Made by a program: the position numbers and the translations under genes | The notes under the pieces: model-generated | Database searches by the model: none | Told to the model about the DNA's origin: nothing | The model's input: only the letters and a program-made list of their open reading frames with translations | Shown: positions 17,684 through 26,667 of the stretch, in pieces | Layout of the letters: every line of letters begins with the position of its first letter | Position numbering within the stretch: the stretch's first letter is position 1 | NCBI GenBank assembly: GCA_017469445.1 | Contig: JAFUGK010000014.1 | Location: forward strand, 96,229 to 160,228 | DNA: 64,000 nucleotides | Direction: 5' to 3' | Source: Clostridia bacterium | GTDB taxonomy: Bacteria > Bacillota > Clostridia > TANB77 > CAG-508

Positions 17684-18877
17684 TTAGGCTTTTGATATTC
17701 TACCGTATACTCCCCCGCCACCTGCTTCAATAGTCATTTTTCCTTCTCTTGCATCTATTATGGCTTGTGCTACTTTTTCGCCAGCTACTCCTTCAATATC
17801 ATCTTTAGAAATTTTATGTAGTATATTCATTTCTGTTTCAAAAACATCTAATAGCTTATCTAATGTTTTTTTACCAATACCTGGTATAAAAGTAAGAGGT
17901 ATTTGATAAATGTATTCTGGTCTGTTTTCAGGGCTTTTACTTACTTTCTTATCTTTTATAATTTCTATTCTATCAAAAACGCCCATTGTAATATTTCTGC
18001 TATCACAAGTATCGCATTTTGTAACAGGTGGATCTCCAGGAATATTCTTACCACAAACTTCGCAGTACGTTCTATGGTATTTTCCTAGCTTTGGATCTAG
18101 CCCATAATTTTTAACTATTTTTCTTCCACCTTCATTTTTTAGTGCCATTAAAAATTCTTTATAGCTAATGTCGTTTAATAAGATTTTATTATATTCTCTA
18201 GCTATTTTAGGTAAAGAATGTGCATCAGAATCTGTTATAAATGTTTTTGTTTCTAATTCTGAAATTTGGTCTGCTAAATATGTATCTGAACTTAATCCCA
18301 GCTCAATTGCTGGTATTAAGTCAAACTTTTCTTTAAATATTTTTCTTAAACTATCTGTACAATTTCCGTAAAAGCTTTTATGTGGTGTAAAAGCATGTGC
18401 AGGTACTAATATACCATTATATTTTCTAACTATATCTACTAAATAGTAAGCTGATATATCAGCCCTTTGCGAACTTAATGTTATATTTTTAATGTGATGA
18501 CTCATTTCATTCGAAAAGCCTTTAATATCGTTTAGTGTTGGAAAATAACATAAATTATGTGCACTTCCTGTTTTGCCTTGGTCGTTTACCTCTGATGTTT
18601 CAATTTCACTTCCAAGTATGATGCATACTTTATCTTTATAAATAATTCCACCATCTTGTATTTCGTATGCATCACCCTTTTTTAAGAAATTTTCGATATC
18701 CTCAATAACATAAGGAGAAGCACAATCAATAATTCCAACCATATTAATGCCTTTTTTATTTACGCATTCATCTGCTATATTTGCAAAGTTTAAAGACTTT
18801 GCGGCAGTTATTTTAATTGGCTTATTGTTTTCACTTCTCCCTATGTGGACATGCAAATCTGCAAATATTTCGTACAT
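17684..18877 (-). CDS. PHP-domain endonuclease Q-like protein
   Basis: 397 residues from ATG at 18877; GGGAGAAG just upstream supports this start over the one at 18901, which overlaps gmk. Order: PHP metal-binding domain starting FADLHVHIGRS with further His/Asp ligands (HAFTPHKS, DSDAHS), a zinc ribbon CEVCGKNIPGDPP...CDTC, then a C-terminal helix-hairpin-helix (FIPGIGKKTLD) and a Gly-rich tail GGGGVYG. This architecture is that of EndoQ (COG1379), which nicks DNA at deaminated bases. Activity here is inferred. Confidence 0.8.
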   Translation of the reverse strand: MYEIFADLHVHIGRSENNKPIKITAAKSLNFANIADECVNKKGINMVGIIDCASPYVIEDIENFLKKGDAYEIQDGGIIYKDKVCIILGSEIETSEVNDQGKTGSAHNLCYFPTLNDIKGFSNEMSHHIKNITLSSQRADISAYYLVDIVRKYNGILVPAHAFTPHKSFYGNCTDSLRKIFKEKFDLIPAIELGLSSDTYLADQISELETKTFITDSDAHSLPKIAREYNKILLNDISYKEFLMALKNEGGRKIVKNYGLDPKLGKYHRTYCEVCGKNIPGDPPVTKCDTCDSRNITMGVFDRIEIIKDKKVSKSPENRPEYIYQIPLTFIPGIGKKTLDKLLDVFETEMNILHKISKDDIEGVAGEKVAQAIIDAREGKMTIEAGGGGVYGRISKA

Positions 18878-18887
18878 ATACTTCTCC

Positions 18888-19469
18888 CTATTCAAATTCA
18901 TTGTTTTTTGATTCTACTTCTGTTCTAATAATGGTTTCTATAATTTGCAATGTTTTTTCTAAATTGTTATTTTTAATAACATAGTCATAGTTACCTATTT
19001 TAGATTCTTCATAATCAAATCTATTTAATCGTAATTTTATTTCTTTTGGGTCTGGGTTATCTTCCCTTGCTTCTAATCTTTTCTTTAATACTGTCTTAGG
19101 AACTTTTAAGAAAATAGTTATTATTTTTAATTTATCTTTAAAAATTTTTACTAAATCTTGAGTACCATTAACATCAATATCTTTTACAATAATTTTACCA
19201 GATGCAATTTTATCATCTAATAATTTTTTGCAAGTACCATAATAATGATTGTGATGAACAGAATATTCATACAATTCATCTTTTTTAACCATTTCTTCAA
19301 AGTCATCTTTGCTAACATAAATATATTGTTCTCCAGAAGGTCTATCACCAACTCTAGGTGGTCTATCTGTATAAGATGGAATTGTGGTTAATCCTTCCAT
19401 TCTTTTAATTAATTCTCTTTTAATGGTATCCTTGCCTGCTCCTGCAACACCAGATAAGATTACTAGCAT
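18888..19469 (-). CDS. gmk: guanylate kinase, divergent
   Basis: 193 residues. It fits the guanylate kinase family in length and position (yicC-remA-rpoZ-gmk). The P-loop is GVAGAGKDT rather than the usual GPSGAGKST, and the GMP-binding region reads SYTDRPPRVGDRPSGEQY instead of the common TTRxPRxGE form. The later region (VKDIDVNGTQDL, RLEAR) keeps family features. It overlaps rpoZ by seven bases. Substrate choice should be treated as likely GMP, not proven. Confidence 0.8.
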   Translation of the reverse strand: MLVILSGVAGAGKDTIKRELIKRMEGLTTIPSYTDRPPRVGDRPSGEQYIYVSKDDFEEMVKKDELYEYSVHHNHYYGTCKKLLDDKIASGKIIVKDIDVNGTQDLVKIFKDKLKIITIFLKVPKTVLKKRLEAREDNPDPKEIKLRLNRFDYEESKIGNYDYVIKNNNLEKTLQIIETIIRTEVESKNNEFE

Positions 19470-19654
19470 TCTATTTTCACCTTTCCCTCTTCAATTTCAT
19501 TTGCTGCTATTGTAACTGGAGATTTATCTTCAATTTTTACAAGTGGTGTACTTCCAGCTGCAATTTGTCTTGCTCTTTTAGCTGTAGCTGTAATTAACAT
19601 GTATCTGTTATCAACTACTTTAAGTAAATCTGTAACTGTTGGTTTTACTATCAT
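19463..19654 (-). CDS. rpoZ: RNA polymerase omega subunit
   Basis: 63 residues. The start (KPTVTDLLKVVDNRYMLITATAKRARQI, shown here in part) has the conserved NRYxLxxxxAKRARQ motif of omega, which stabilises the beta-prime subunit. It begins three bases after remA and overlaps gmk. In Bacillus gmk precedes rpoZ; here the order is reversed. Confidence 0.92.
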   Translation of the reverse strand: MIVKPTVTDLLKVVDNRYMLITATAKRARQIAAGSTPLVKIEDKSPVTIAANEIEEGKVKIEC

Positions 19655-19657
19655 TTT

Positions 19658-19918
19658 CTACCCTTCTTTCTTGTTTACATTTTGTTCAGAATCAAGTCTT
19701 CCTGCAACTGTTTCTGGTTGAACAGCCGACAGTATTATATGACCTGAATCCATTATTATAACTGCTCTTGTACGTCTTCCATAAGTTGCATCAATAGCTG
19801 TTTTATTATCCTTTGCCTCTTGCACCATTCTTTTTATTGGTGCTGACTCTGGACTTACAATAGCTATTATTCTATTAGCAGATACTATATTACCAAAACC
19901 TATATTTATAAGTTGCAT
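19658..19918 (-). CDS. remA: extracellular matrix regulator RemA
   Basis: 86 residues, full length for DUF370/RemA. It starts [20 protein letters not shown], followed by the conserved segment [20 protein letters not shown]. RemA forms ring-shaped oligomers that bind DNA and activate matrix and osmoprotection genes in Bacillus. Its place between yicC and rpoZ/gmk is conserved in Firmicutes. Confidence 0.93.
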   Translation of the reverse strand: MQLINIGFGNIVSANRIIAIVSPESAPIKRMVQEAKDNKTAIDATYGRRTRAVIIMDSGHIILSAVQPETVAGRLDSEQNVNKKEG

Positions 19919-19929
19919 ATAATCACTTC

Positions 19930-20808
19930 CTATTCTATATTTTGAATTTGCTCTCTAATATTTTCTAGTTCAGTTTTTATTTCAATAACCATTTTTGTTA
20001 TATCCAAGCAGTTTGCTTTTGATGCTATTGTATTCGTTTCTCTATTCATTTCTTGAATTAAAAAATCAATTTTCTTTCCCTTTGATTCAGTATCATTAAC
20101 CAGCTCTTTAAATTGTTCAATATGACTATGCATCCTTGTTATTTCTTCTTCTATTGAACATTTATCAGAATAAATTACAATTTCTTGCGCAAGTCTATTT
20201 TGATCTACCACATCAGTTTTTAAAATTTCTTTTATTCTCGCTTCTAATTTTACTACATATTTTTCAGCAAGTCCAGTAGAATTTTCAGAAATTATATCTA
20301 AATTTTTAGCTATAGTATCAATTCTATCTAATACATCCTTAGAAAGTTGAATACCTTCTTCTACTCTCATTGCATCTAAAGCTTTAACTGCCTCATTTAC
20401 TTTTGGCTCAAAAATTTTCCATATTTCTTCTTCATCTATATCATTATTAGTTACTAATAAATCTGGTAATCTTAAAATTGATGTAACATCAAAATCCTCA
20501 GACAAATTATTATCTTTAGCAATTTCCTTTAACTGTGTAATATATTCTTTTGCTAGAACTTTATTGATGCAAACATTACTTTCCGTTTCTGTTAAAATAT
20601 TTGAATATGTAATGCATACATCTATTTTTCCACGATTAATGTTGTTTGATACCACTTTTTTGATTTTTTCTTCTAAATAGCTAATATTTCTAGGTAACTT
20701 CATAGATAAATCTAAATATCTATGATTTACAGATTTTATTTCTATTGTATATTCTTTATCTCCTAATTCTAATTTGCTACGTCCATAGCCAGTCATACTT
20801 TTAAACAT
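19930..20808 (-). CDS. yicC: YicC family endoribonuclease
   Basis: 292 residues from ATG at 20808, giving [12 protein letters not shown], the normal YicC start; a TTG at 20820 is too close to the Shine-Dalgarno. The family shows a conserved N-terminus ([15 protein letters not shown]) and a C-terminal DUF1732 region ending in NREXNT and ANxxxI motifs ([12 protein letters not shown]). YicC is an endoribonuclease that can promote sRNA decay. It heads the remA-rpoZ-gmk set. Confidence 0.92.
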   Translation of the reverse strand: MFKSMTGYGRSKLELGDKEYTIEIKSVNHRYLDLSMKLPRNISYLEEKIKKVVSNNINRGKIDVCITYSNILTETESNVCINKVLAKEYITQLKEIAKDNNLSEDFDVTSILRLPDLLVTNNDIDEEEIWKIFEPKVNEAVKALDAMRVEEGIQLSKDVLDRIDTIAKNLDIISENSTGLAEKYVVKLEARIKEILKTDVVDQNRLAQEIVIYSDKCSIEEEITRMHSHIEQFKELVNDTESKGKKIDFLIQEMNRETNTIASKANCLDITKMVIEIKTELENIREQIQNIE

Positions 20809-20843
20809 TTTAGAATTCAATCCTTTCCATTTTCAATTGCCAA

Positions 20844-21320
20844 TTATTTTTCGATAATTTTGCGAACATCACTAATTTGTTTATTATGCTCTTTCCTGAT
20901 CCTTCTAATTTTTACAAAACTCTTTAATAAATAATATATTCCAGTAAAAATACATATACCATATATAATACTAGAAAAAATGTGTTCCTCTACATTTATT
21001 AAAGTAGTCATAAATAAAGAAATTAGTGCTATAATTAAAATTTCAATACCAGTTAAAAATATACCTTCATTATCTTTTCTATATCCAGCTTCAAATTTAA
21101 ATATAGAAAAAATAAGAAATACTACACTTATTGCCTTTAATATGTTTGATAGAGTATTTAGTTCTACAGTATAGTAAGCGTATTTAATGCCAAACATATA
21201 TACTACTATGAATATTATAATAAATAAATTAATTTCTAATACTTTTCTTCTTTTCTTTTTAAGTTCAGGAGTTAATTTTTTGTTTTTAGATAAATCTTCT
21301 TTTAATATATTATCTTCCAC
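20844..21320 (-). CDS. hypothetical membrane protein, four helices
   Basis: 158 residues from GTG at 21320, preceded by AGGAGG and overlapping the rsmE stop by one base. A basic N-terminus (about 1-28) is followed by four hydrophobic helices and a basic tail. I do not recognise the family. Its tight placement between rsmE and yicC suggests cotranscription. Confidence 0.6.
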   Translation of the reverse strand: MEDNILKEDLSKNKKLTPELKKKRRKVLEINLFIIIFIVVYMFGIKYAYYTVELNTLSNILKAISVVFLIFSIFKFEAGYRKDNEGIFLTGIEILIIALISLFMTTLINVEEHIFSSIIYGICIFTGIYYLLKSFVKIRRIRKEHNKQISDVRKIIEK

Positions 21321-22090
21321 TATAAATTCCTCCTTGTACCAATATCTCCAAGTTCGTACATAATTATTGAGGCTAAAACAATAGGAGCTGTTTCTGTTCT
21401 TAAAATTCTATTTCCAAGAGATATAATCTTTGCACCAGAATTTTTTAAGGTTTCAACTTCTTGAGCTTCTATTCCTCCTTCTGGTCCAATTATAACAGCA
21501 ATATTTAAACTTGTATTTTTAAGATTTTGCAAAGTTTCTTTAATAAAATTGTTCTTTTCTTCTTCATAGGCAGCTAAAACTAAATCATATTTGGATATTT
21601 CTTTTGATAGTTCATTTATGTCTATTATATTATTTACCTTAGGAATAATATCTCTCATAGATTGCTTAGCAGCTACTTCAGCTATTTTATTCCATCGTTC
21701 TATCTTTTTTACTCTATCTTTTAAATTCAGTTTAACAACACATCTATGCATTTCTACTGGTGTAAAAGATGTTGCACCAATTTCAGTGCATTTTTGTATT
21801 ATAAATTCCATTTTTTCCGCTTTAGGTATCCCTTGAAAAATATGCAATTTAATATTAGATTCGTTGCTTACTTCTATTTTTTCTTTAATGTTACATAAAA
21901 TTTGTTCTTTATCCAGTTTAGATATTTCACACACATACTTTGAAGGGAAATCAGATTTTTCACAAATTTCTAATAATTCTCCCTCTTTACATCTTAAAAC
22001 ATTTTTAATATGGTTCACATCTTCACCAGTTATTGTAATGCTTTTGGTTTCTAAATTAATATTTTCAATATCTACAAAAAATTTTTGCAT
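21320..22090 (-). CDS. rsmE: 16S rRNA (uracil-1498-N3)-methyltransferase
   Basis: 256 residues. A SPOUT-fold methyltransferase that methylates U1498 in the decoding region. The N-terminal PUA-like part is followed by the trefoil knot with KAEKMEFIIQKCTEIGA, the SAM-binding loop IGPEGG and the terminal RILRTETAPI motif. Start and the upstream U32 stop overlap (TAATG). Confidence 0.95.
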   Translation of the reverse strand: MQKFFVDIENINLETKSITITGEDVNHIKNVLRCKEGELLEICEKSDFPSKYVCEISKLDKEQILCNIKEKIEVSNESNIKLHIFQGIPKAEKMEFIIQKCTEIGATSFTPVEMHRCVVKLNLKDRVKKIERWNKIAEVAAKQSMRDIIPKVNNIIDINELSKEISKYDLVLAAYEEEKNNFIKETLQNLKNTSLNIAVIIGPEGGIEAQEVETLKNSGAKIISLGNRILRTETAPIVLASIIMYELGDIGTRRNL

Positions 22091-23322
22091 TAGCTTTTCT
22101 TCCTTCTAATAACATATCCAGTTTCTGCTTCTATTGGTAATTTCATTTTTACCTTTTGATTTACTTTTCCAGGATTAATATAATCTATTTTATCATCTGT
22201 TTCAATATCCCATAATTCTTCTAATTTAAACTCTATTGGGATAATTTTGTTAGGCACTATTATCTCTAATGTATCACCAACTTGTAGTCTGTTTTTAATT
22301 TCTACAATATATTTTTCATTTTCTTTTTCTATAATTTTTGCACCAAATTCGTAATTTGCATTATATTGGTTTCCAGAATAATCTTGTATATCTTTATTAT
22401 CTCTATAATTAAAATAAAAAGTTGTAAGTCCACGCGTTTTTGTTTTTTCTATTTCTGATAAATATTTTGTATAATCATAGCTTTCTGGATTTGCCATATA
22501 ATCATCTATTGCATTTCTATATGCATTTATAACTGTTGCTAGGTAATATTCTGTTTTTAGTCTTCCTTCTATTTTTAAGCTATCTACTCCTAAATTTACT
22601 ATTTCAGGAATTTCTTTTATTAAGCATAAATCTCTAGAAGAAAAGATGTATGTACCTTTTTCATCAGCTTCAACAGGCATAAGTTTTCCAGGATTATTTG
22701 TTTCTTCAACATAAACATTATATGCCCATCTGCAGCTTTGAGCACAATCTCCTAAGTTAGCACTTCTATTTGATAAAAAATCGCTTAAAAAGCATCTTCC
22801 AGAGTAGCTAAAGCAAATAGCACCATGAATAAACATTTCTGTTTCTAAATCTTTAGGTTTATTTTCTACTATTTCTTTAATTTGATTTTTGCTAAGTTCT
22901 CTAGCTAGAATAACTCTTTTTGCACCATTATTATACCAAAACTTACTACTATGATAACTTACTGTATTTGCTTGTGTACTAATATGTATATCAACATCTG
23001 GGGCATATTCTTTGATAATTTCTACTACTCCCCCGTCTGCTACTATAATACCATCTACTTTTAATTCATTTAAAATTTTAGCTTGTTCTTTTATTTCTTC
23101 ATATCTATCATCCCAAGCAAAAATGTTGATTGTTGTATATACCTTTTTACCATGTTCATGAGCATATTTAATTGTATTAACTAAATCATCATCTTGCATT
23201 TCTGCTCTTGTTCTAAGAGATAATGATGATGTACCTGCATAAATTGCATCTGCACCATAAAGAAAAGCAGTTTTAGCTTTTTCAAATGAACCTGCTGGTG
23301 CTAATAATTCTGGTTTTTTCAT
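22090..23322 (-). CDS. U32 family peptidase / RlhA-like
   Basis: 410 residues. TIM-barrel-like N-terminal domain starting PELLAPAGSFEKAKTAFLYG, the U32 signature with cysteines (FIHGAICFSYSGRCFLS then ANLGDCAQSCRW), and a C-terminal beta domain. The family includes collagenase-like proteases and the rRNA hydroxylation enzyme RlhA. The four-Cys arrangement favours an FeS-dependent role. It is the first gene of the rsmE-yicC transcript, with SD TTGGAGGA. Confidence 0.85.
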   Translation of the reverse strand: MKKPELLAPAGSFEKAKTAFLYGADAIYAGTSSLSLRTRAEMQDDDLVNTIKYAHEHGKKVYTTINIFAWDDRYEEIKEQAKILNELKVDGIIVADGGVVEIIKEYAPDVDIHISTQANTVSYHSSKFWYNNGAKRVILARELSKNQIKEIVENKPKDLETEMFIHGAICFSYSGRCFLSDFLSNRSANLGDCAQSCRWAYNVYVEETNNPGKLMPVEADEKGTYIFSSRDLCLIKEIPEIVNLGVDSLKIEGRLKTEYYLATVINAYRNAIDDYMANPESYDYTKYLSEIEKTKTRGLTTFYFNYRDNKDIQDYSGNQYNANYEFGAKIIEKENEKYIVEIKNRLQVGDTLEIIVPNKIIPIEFKLEELWDIETDDKIDYINPGKVNQKVKMKLPIEAETGYVIRRKKS

Positions 23323-23409
23323 TATATTCCTCCAATTTTTTTACACTGATATTATATATCATAAATGCTTTTTTTTCAAGGTATTGAAGTATTATTTTTA
23401 GTCAAAAAC

Positions 23410-23442
23410 AAACACAATATACTACCAGAATATATTGTGTTT
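23410..23442 (-). terminator. terminator of 23461 gene
   Basis: Perfect 12-bp stem (AAACACAATATA and complement, 9-base loop) followed by GTTTTTG on the minus strand. Confidence 0.75.
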
Positions 23443-23460
23443 ATACCTATTTAAAAAAAT

Positions 23461-24219
23461 TTATTTATTAAACTCTACATCATATAATTTAGATTTTTGT
23501 TTTTCTCTATTAAATTCTTCTGATATTATTTGATTTTGAGCTGCAATTTTATATTTTTCAACTATTTTATTATTTATGCTTTTTCCTAATAGTTCTATTT
23601 CTTGATTACTACTAAATTCAAGAATTCCTGTTTCATTTGATGCATGGCATGATAAAATATAATATTCACCAATATTTAATGGCTTCATATTATTTGGAAA
23701 ATCTAAACTTTTTTTATCTTCTGAAAGTCCTCCAACTTGACTAATTTCTATATTTTCAACCAATTCACCAGATATATTTTCAATAACTTGTGCTGTATAT
23801 ATTGTATAAGGCTGTCTTACTATTTTATTTTTTCCTTCAACAACTACTTGCTGTGGATTCCTATATTCAGTTCTATCAATACTATTAATTTTTACAACAA
23901 CTGTATAATCTGTAAGTCCAATTACTGCTTCTGGAGTACTCATATCATAAGCATAATCTATAATCATAGAACTATTAACTGGTAAACCTTCGTAATCTTC
24001 ATAATTGTATTTTGTTACAATTACATCTTCTATATTTGCTTGATTATTTTTATTTTCGAAATTTTGTAAAAATTCGTCTTTAGAATTAGGTAGCGGACAA
24101 AAGTATTCTTTTTGAGTTTTTGGCTCTTCTACTTCAATATTTTTAACTACTAAAACTATAGTACTTATAGTAAATAAAATCAACATGATGCACAGAAAAA
24201 CTTTTAATTCTTTATCCAT
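23461..24219 (-). CDS. membrane-anchored extracellular protein, unknown
   Basis: 252 residues from ATG at 24219 (AAGGGA upstream; a GTG at 24228 is too close to it). One N-terminal membrane helix (about 7-26) is followed by an extracellular soluble domain with beta-rich pattern (IIDYAYDMSTPEAVIGL, YTIYTAQVIENI). No catalytic motif or known family was recognised. It is a single unit with its own terminator. Confidence 0.6.
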   Translation of the reverse strand: MDKELKVFLCIMLILFTISTIVLVVKNIEVEEPKTQKEYFCPLPNSKDEFLQNFENKNNQANIEDVIVTKYNYEDYEGLPVNSSMIIDYAYDMSTPEAVIGLTDYTVVVKINSIDRTEYRNPQQVVVEGKNKIVRQPYTIYTAQVIENISGELVENIEISQVGGLSEDKKSLDFPNNMKPLNIGEYYILSCHASNETGILEFSSNQEIELLGKSINNKIVEKYKIAAQNQIISEEFNREKQKSKLYDVEFNK

Positions 24220-24298
24220 TTTCTGCACGTCCCTTCTAAATAATATTTTCTACATATTATCATTAATTACTTATTTATGCAATACGCTAAGCAAAAAA

Positions 24299-24324
24299 CC
24301 AGCGCCCTGTAAACAGAGCGCTGG
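24299..24324 (-). terminator. strong GC-rich terminator
   Basis: Twelve-bp stem with one mismatch (CCAGCGC core, two-base loop) followed by TTTTTTG on the minus strand, six bases after the stop at 24331. It is much more GC-rich than other terminators here. Confidence 0.85.
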
Positions 24325-24330
24325 AAATGT

Positions 24331-24858
24331 TCATGCTGCCATTTTGGTAATGTTATCAAGCAATGCCTGTCTGTTTTTGACAACAAACGGCAACACCTGA
24401 TACTGGCCTATGACCTCACGCATAGACGGGTCAGGCATATTGCCTTTGTACCTCGTCCATTGATGATAGAATCCATCATAAATACTATCAGAAGTAGCCC
24501 AAGTACGAGCAGTGTGGGTAAACAGACCAAAGATATCGCCAAGATATACATTGTCCATAGTCACACGTTCGCCCTTTTGGGTACGATTCCAACCATATTT
24601 ATTTCTCCCAGATCTTTTCAATGCATAATTAAAATCACACATAGTTTCATAATCGGGGCAGTGATGGAGATCTCCAACTTTGTCCTGAAAATCAGAACAA
24701 ATCTGAAGAAAATCTACAAGATATTCGAAAATATCTTTAGATGACTGAGGTTCACCTAAGCTACGCAACTTCTCGCCAAAAGCGAGCAGATTCCGTTTTT
24801 CGTCTTTCCATTCCTTGTTGCTACCAAATACATCAAATGCACCTGTAAAATTGAACAT
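24331..24858 (-). CDS. hypothetical protein, probably acquired
   Basis: 175 residues. It is clearly richer in G+C than its neighbours, uses C-ending codons, and has its own near-consensus promoter, a strong TAGGAGGA site and a GC-rich terminator. The protein is soluble with many Trp, Tyr and Phe residues, and I know no family for it. It includes an in-frame CGG (24795-24793, Arg 22). If CGG provokes a frameshift in this host, the gene would be poorly translated unless it was recently acquired or is protected in some way. Confidence 0.6.
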   Translation of the reverse strand: MFNFTGAFDVFGSNKEWKDEKRNLLAFGEKLRSLGEPQSSKDIFEYLVDFLQICSDFQDKVGDLHHCPDYETMCDFNYALKRSGRNKYGWNRTQKGERVTMDNVYLGDIFGLFTHTARTWATSDSIYDGFYHQWTRYKGNMPDPSMREVIGQYQVLPFVVKNRQALLDNITKMAA

Positions 24859-24942
24859 TTTCTGTTCCTCCTAAAAATTATTTTATCCCAGTTGCGGTAT
24901 TGCAAAGTTGCAAGAGGAATAATGATGTTTTACTATACTTAT

Positions 24943-24971
24943 ATTATATCATATTTTATTTAAATAAGCAA
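24943..24971 (-). promoter_or_regulatory. sigma-A promoter of 24331 gene
   Basis: TTGCTT (24971-24966), a 17-base spacer and TATAAT (24948-24943) on the minus strand, about 85 bases before the start codon. Confidence 0.75.
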
Positions 24972-24974
24972 AAA

Positions 24975-24995
24975 AAGACGACCATTGGTCATCTT
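24975..24995 (-). terminator. terminator of lipid flippase gene
   Basis: Nine-bp stem with one G-T pair, AAGATGACC against GGTCGTCTT, loop AAT, followed by TTTTT. It abuts the -35 box of the next promoter. Confidence 0.75.
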
Positions 24996-25011
24996 CTTGC
25001 TTAGTATTTTT

Positions 25012-26655
25012 CTATTCACTATATACTCCAGATTTTACTAAAAACTTAAAAATCTTTTCTCCTTTTGGTAATCTATATATATCTTCTTTTGTGAATATTT
25101 TCATTATTGCAACTACAAAAGCATAAATTATAACTGCAAATAGAATCGCCACAACTGTTGCTATTTTCCAAGATATAAATCCTGAAAGTAGTAAATATAA
25201 TCCATAAGATGCTACACACATTATAAGTGTAGCCATTGCTGGTTTAAGTACAAAATCTGTAAAAGAGAACTTTATTCTTAATGAATTTTTTAACACAATA
25301 AATCCTATTGTAAATGAAATTACATGGCATACAATAGATGCAATAGCTAATCCATTTATACCTATGCTTGGTATTGGTATTAACACAATATTTAGTATTA
25401 ATTTTACAAATACGCCACATCCTAAAGCAATAGCAGGTACTTGACTTTTTCCAATTCCTTGCAATACTCCATTTATTGTTTGTGCCATCATCATAAATAT
25501 AATTGTTAAACTCGTAATTTGCAATAATAGTGTTCCTTCTGGTGCATTTGGAAATAGTAAATTTAAAATTTCTTTTGCAAATACAATCATTCCAAAAGTA
25601 CATGGTAGTCCTATAAGTATAGTTGATAGTAAAGAAAATTTTGTAATATCTACAGCATCTTTCTTTTCTCCTTTTGCTAGTAATTTTGATATAGATGGAA
25701 CTAGAACTGTTGCAAAAGCAATATTGAACGATAATGGTAATCCAACTAATGTGTCTACTTTACCTGTATATATACCATATTGAAATTTAGCAATTTCATC
25801 TGTAAGAAATACTTTTAATCCTCTAACTGCTGTAACTGAATCTATTGTTTTATTTATTGTCGAAACAAGTGAACTAATAGACATTGGAATTGATATCGTT
25901 AAAATTGCTTTTATTATTTGTTTTGTACTTTTCTTTGTATAGCTTTCTCCAACCAATTCTTCTTTTTCTGTTTCTTTCCTTAAATCTTTTTTCTTAAAAT
26001 TGTAAAATCTATATAAGTATAAGAAGCTTAAAAGTACAGATAGCGTTGTTGCAAGGTTTGCACCTGCCGCCATTAGTACAACATTCTTCATGGCAATACT
26101 TGATACTAGTTCTACAACAATTATAGTTAATACGGTTTTTGCAACTTGTTCTAGAGTTTGTGAATTAGCAGTTATCTTCATTCTTTGGTGTCCATTAAAA
26201 TATCCTCTAATTACAGATATTATAGATACAAAGAATATAGATGGCGAAAGTGCTACTAAAGTAAGCTCCGCTTCAGGTATCTGTAGCCATACATTTGCTA
26301 TATAATTTGCACCTAAGAATAGCAACAAGCTGCCTACAAGTCCCACTACTGAGAAAAAGGCAATTGCTACCCTAAATACTCTTTTTACACCTTTGCTGTC
26401 TCCTTTTGCCAATCTTTCTGAAATAAGCTTAGATATAGCATTTGGAACTCCTATTGAAGATATAGCAAGTAATAATGCATAAATTTGATATCCACTATTA
26501 TAGATTGCATTTCCTGTATCTCCAAATCCCTCTTTATTAGTTAAATATAATTTATACAAAAGTCCAAGTAACTTTATCATTACTTGTGATGCCATAAGCA
26601 CTAAAATACTTTGCATAAATGTTTCTTTTTTTGATTCTCTTTTTCTTGAAATCAT
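25012..26655 (-). CDS. SpoVB/MurJ-type lipid-linked oligosaccharide flippase
   Basis: 547 residues with about fourteen membrane helices (MVF/MATE superfamily). The start (SILVLMASQVMIKLLGLLYKL) and the PSIFFVSIISVIRGYFNGHQRM segment are typical of SpoVB/YtgP/MurJ-like proteins, which flip lipid II or related precursors. SpoVB acts in spore cortex synthesis and MurJ in vegetative growth; sequence alone does not settle which. It follows femX and popT, all acting on undecaprenyl-linked wall precursors. Confidence 0.85.
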   Translation of the reverse strand: MISRKRESKKETFMQSILVLMASQVMIKLLGLLYKLYLTNKEGFGDTGNAIYNSGYQIYALLLAISSIGVPNAISKLISERLAKGDSKGVKRVFRVAIAFFSVVGLVGSLLLFLGANYIANVWLQIPEAELTLVALSPSIFFVSIISVIRGYFNGHQRMKITANSQTLEQVAKTVLTIIVVELVSSIAMKNVVLMAAGANLATTLSVLLSFLYLYRFYNFKKKDLRKETEKEELVGESYTKKSTKQIIKAILTISIPMSISSLVSTINKTIDSVTAVRGLKVFLTDEIAKFQYGIYTGKVDTLVGLPLSFNIAFATVLVPSISKLLAKGEKKDAVDITKFSLLSTILIGLPCTFGMIVFAKEILNLLFPNAPEGTLLLQITSLTIIFMMMAQTINGVLQGIGKSQVPAIALGCGVFVKLILNIVLIPIPSIGINGLAIASIVCHVISFTIGFIVLKNSLRIKFSFTDFVLKPAMATLIMCVASYGLYLLLSGFISWKIATVVAILFAVIIYAFVVAIMKIFTKEDIYRLPKGEKIFKFLVKSGVYSE

Positions 26656-26667
26656 TTTTCTCCTAAT

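Noticed and set aside
25244..25603. Second minus-strand ORF inside the flippase gene
   Set aside because: Overlaps a conserved gene in another frame, Cys/Tyr/Asn-rich shadow composition and no binding site.
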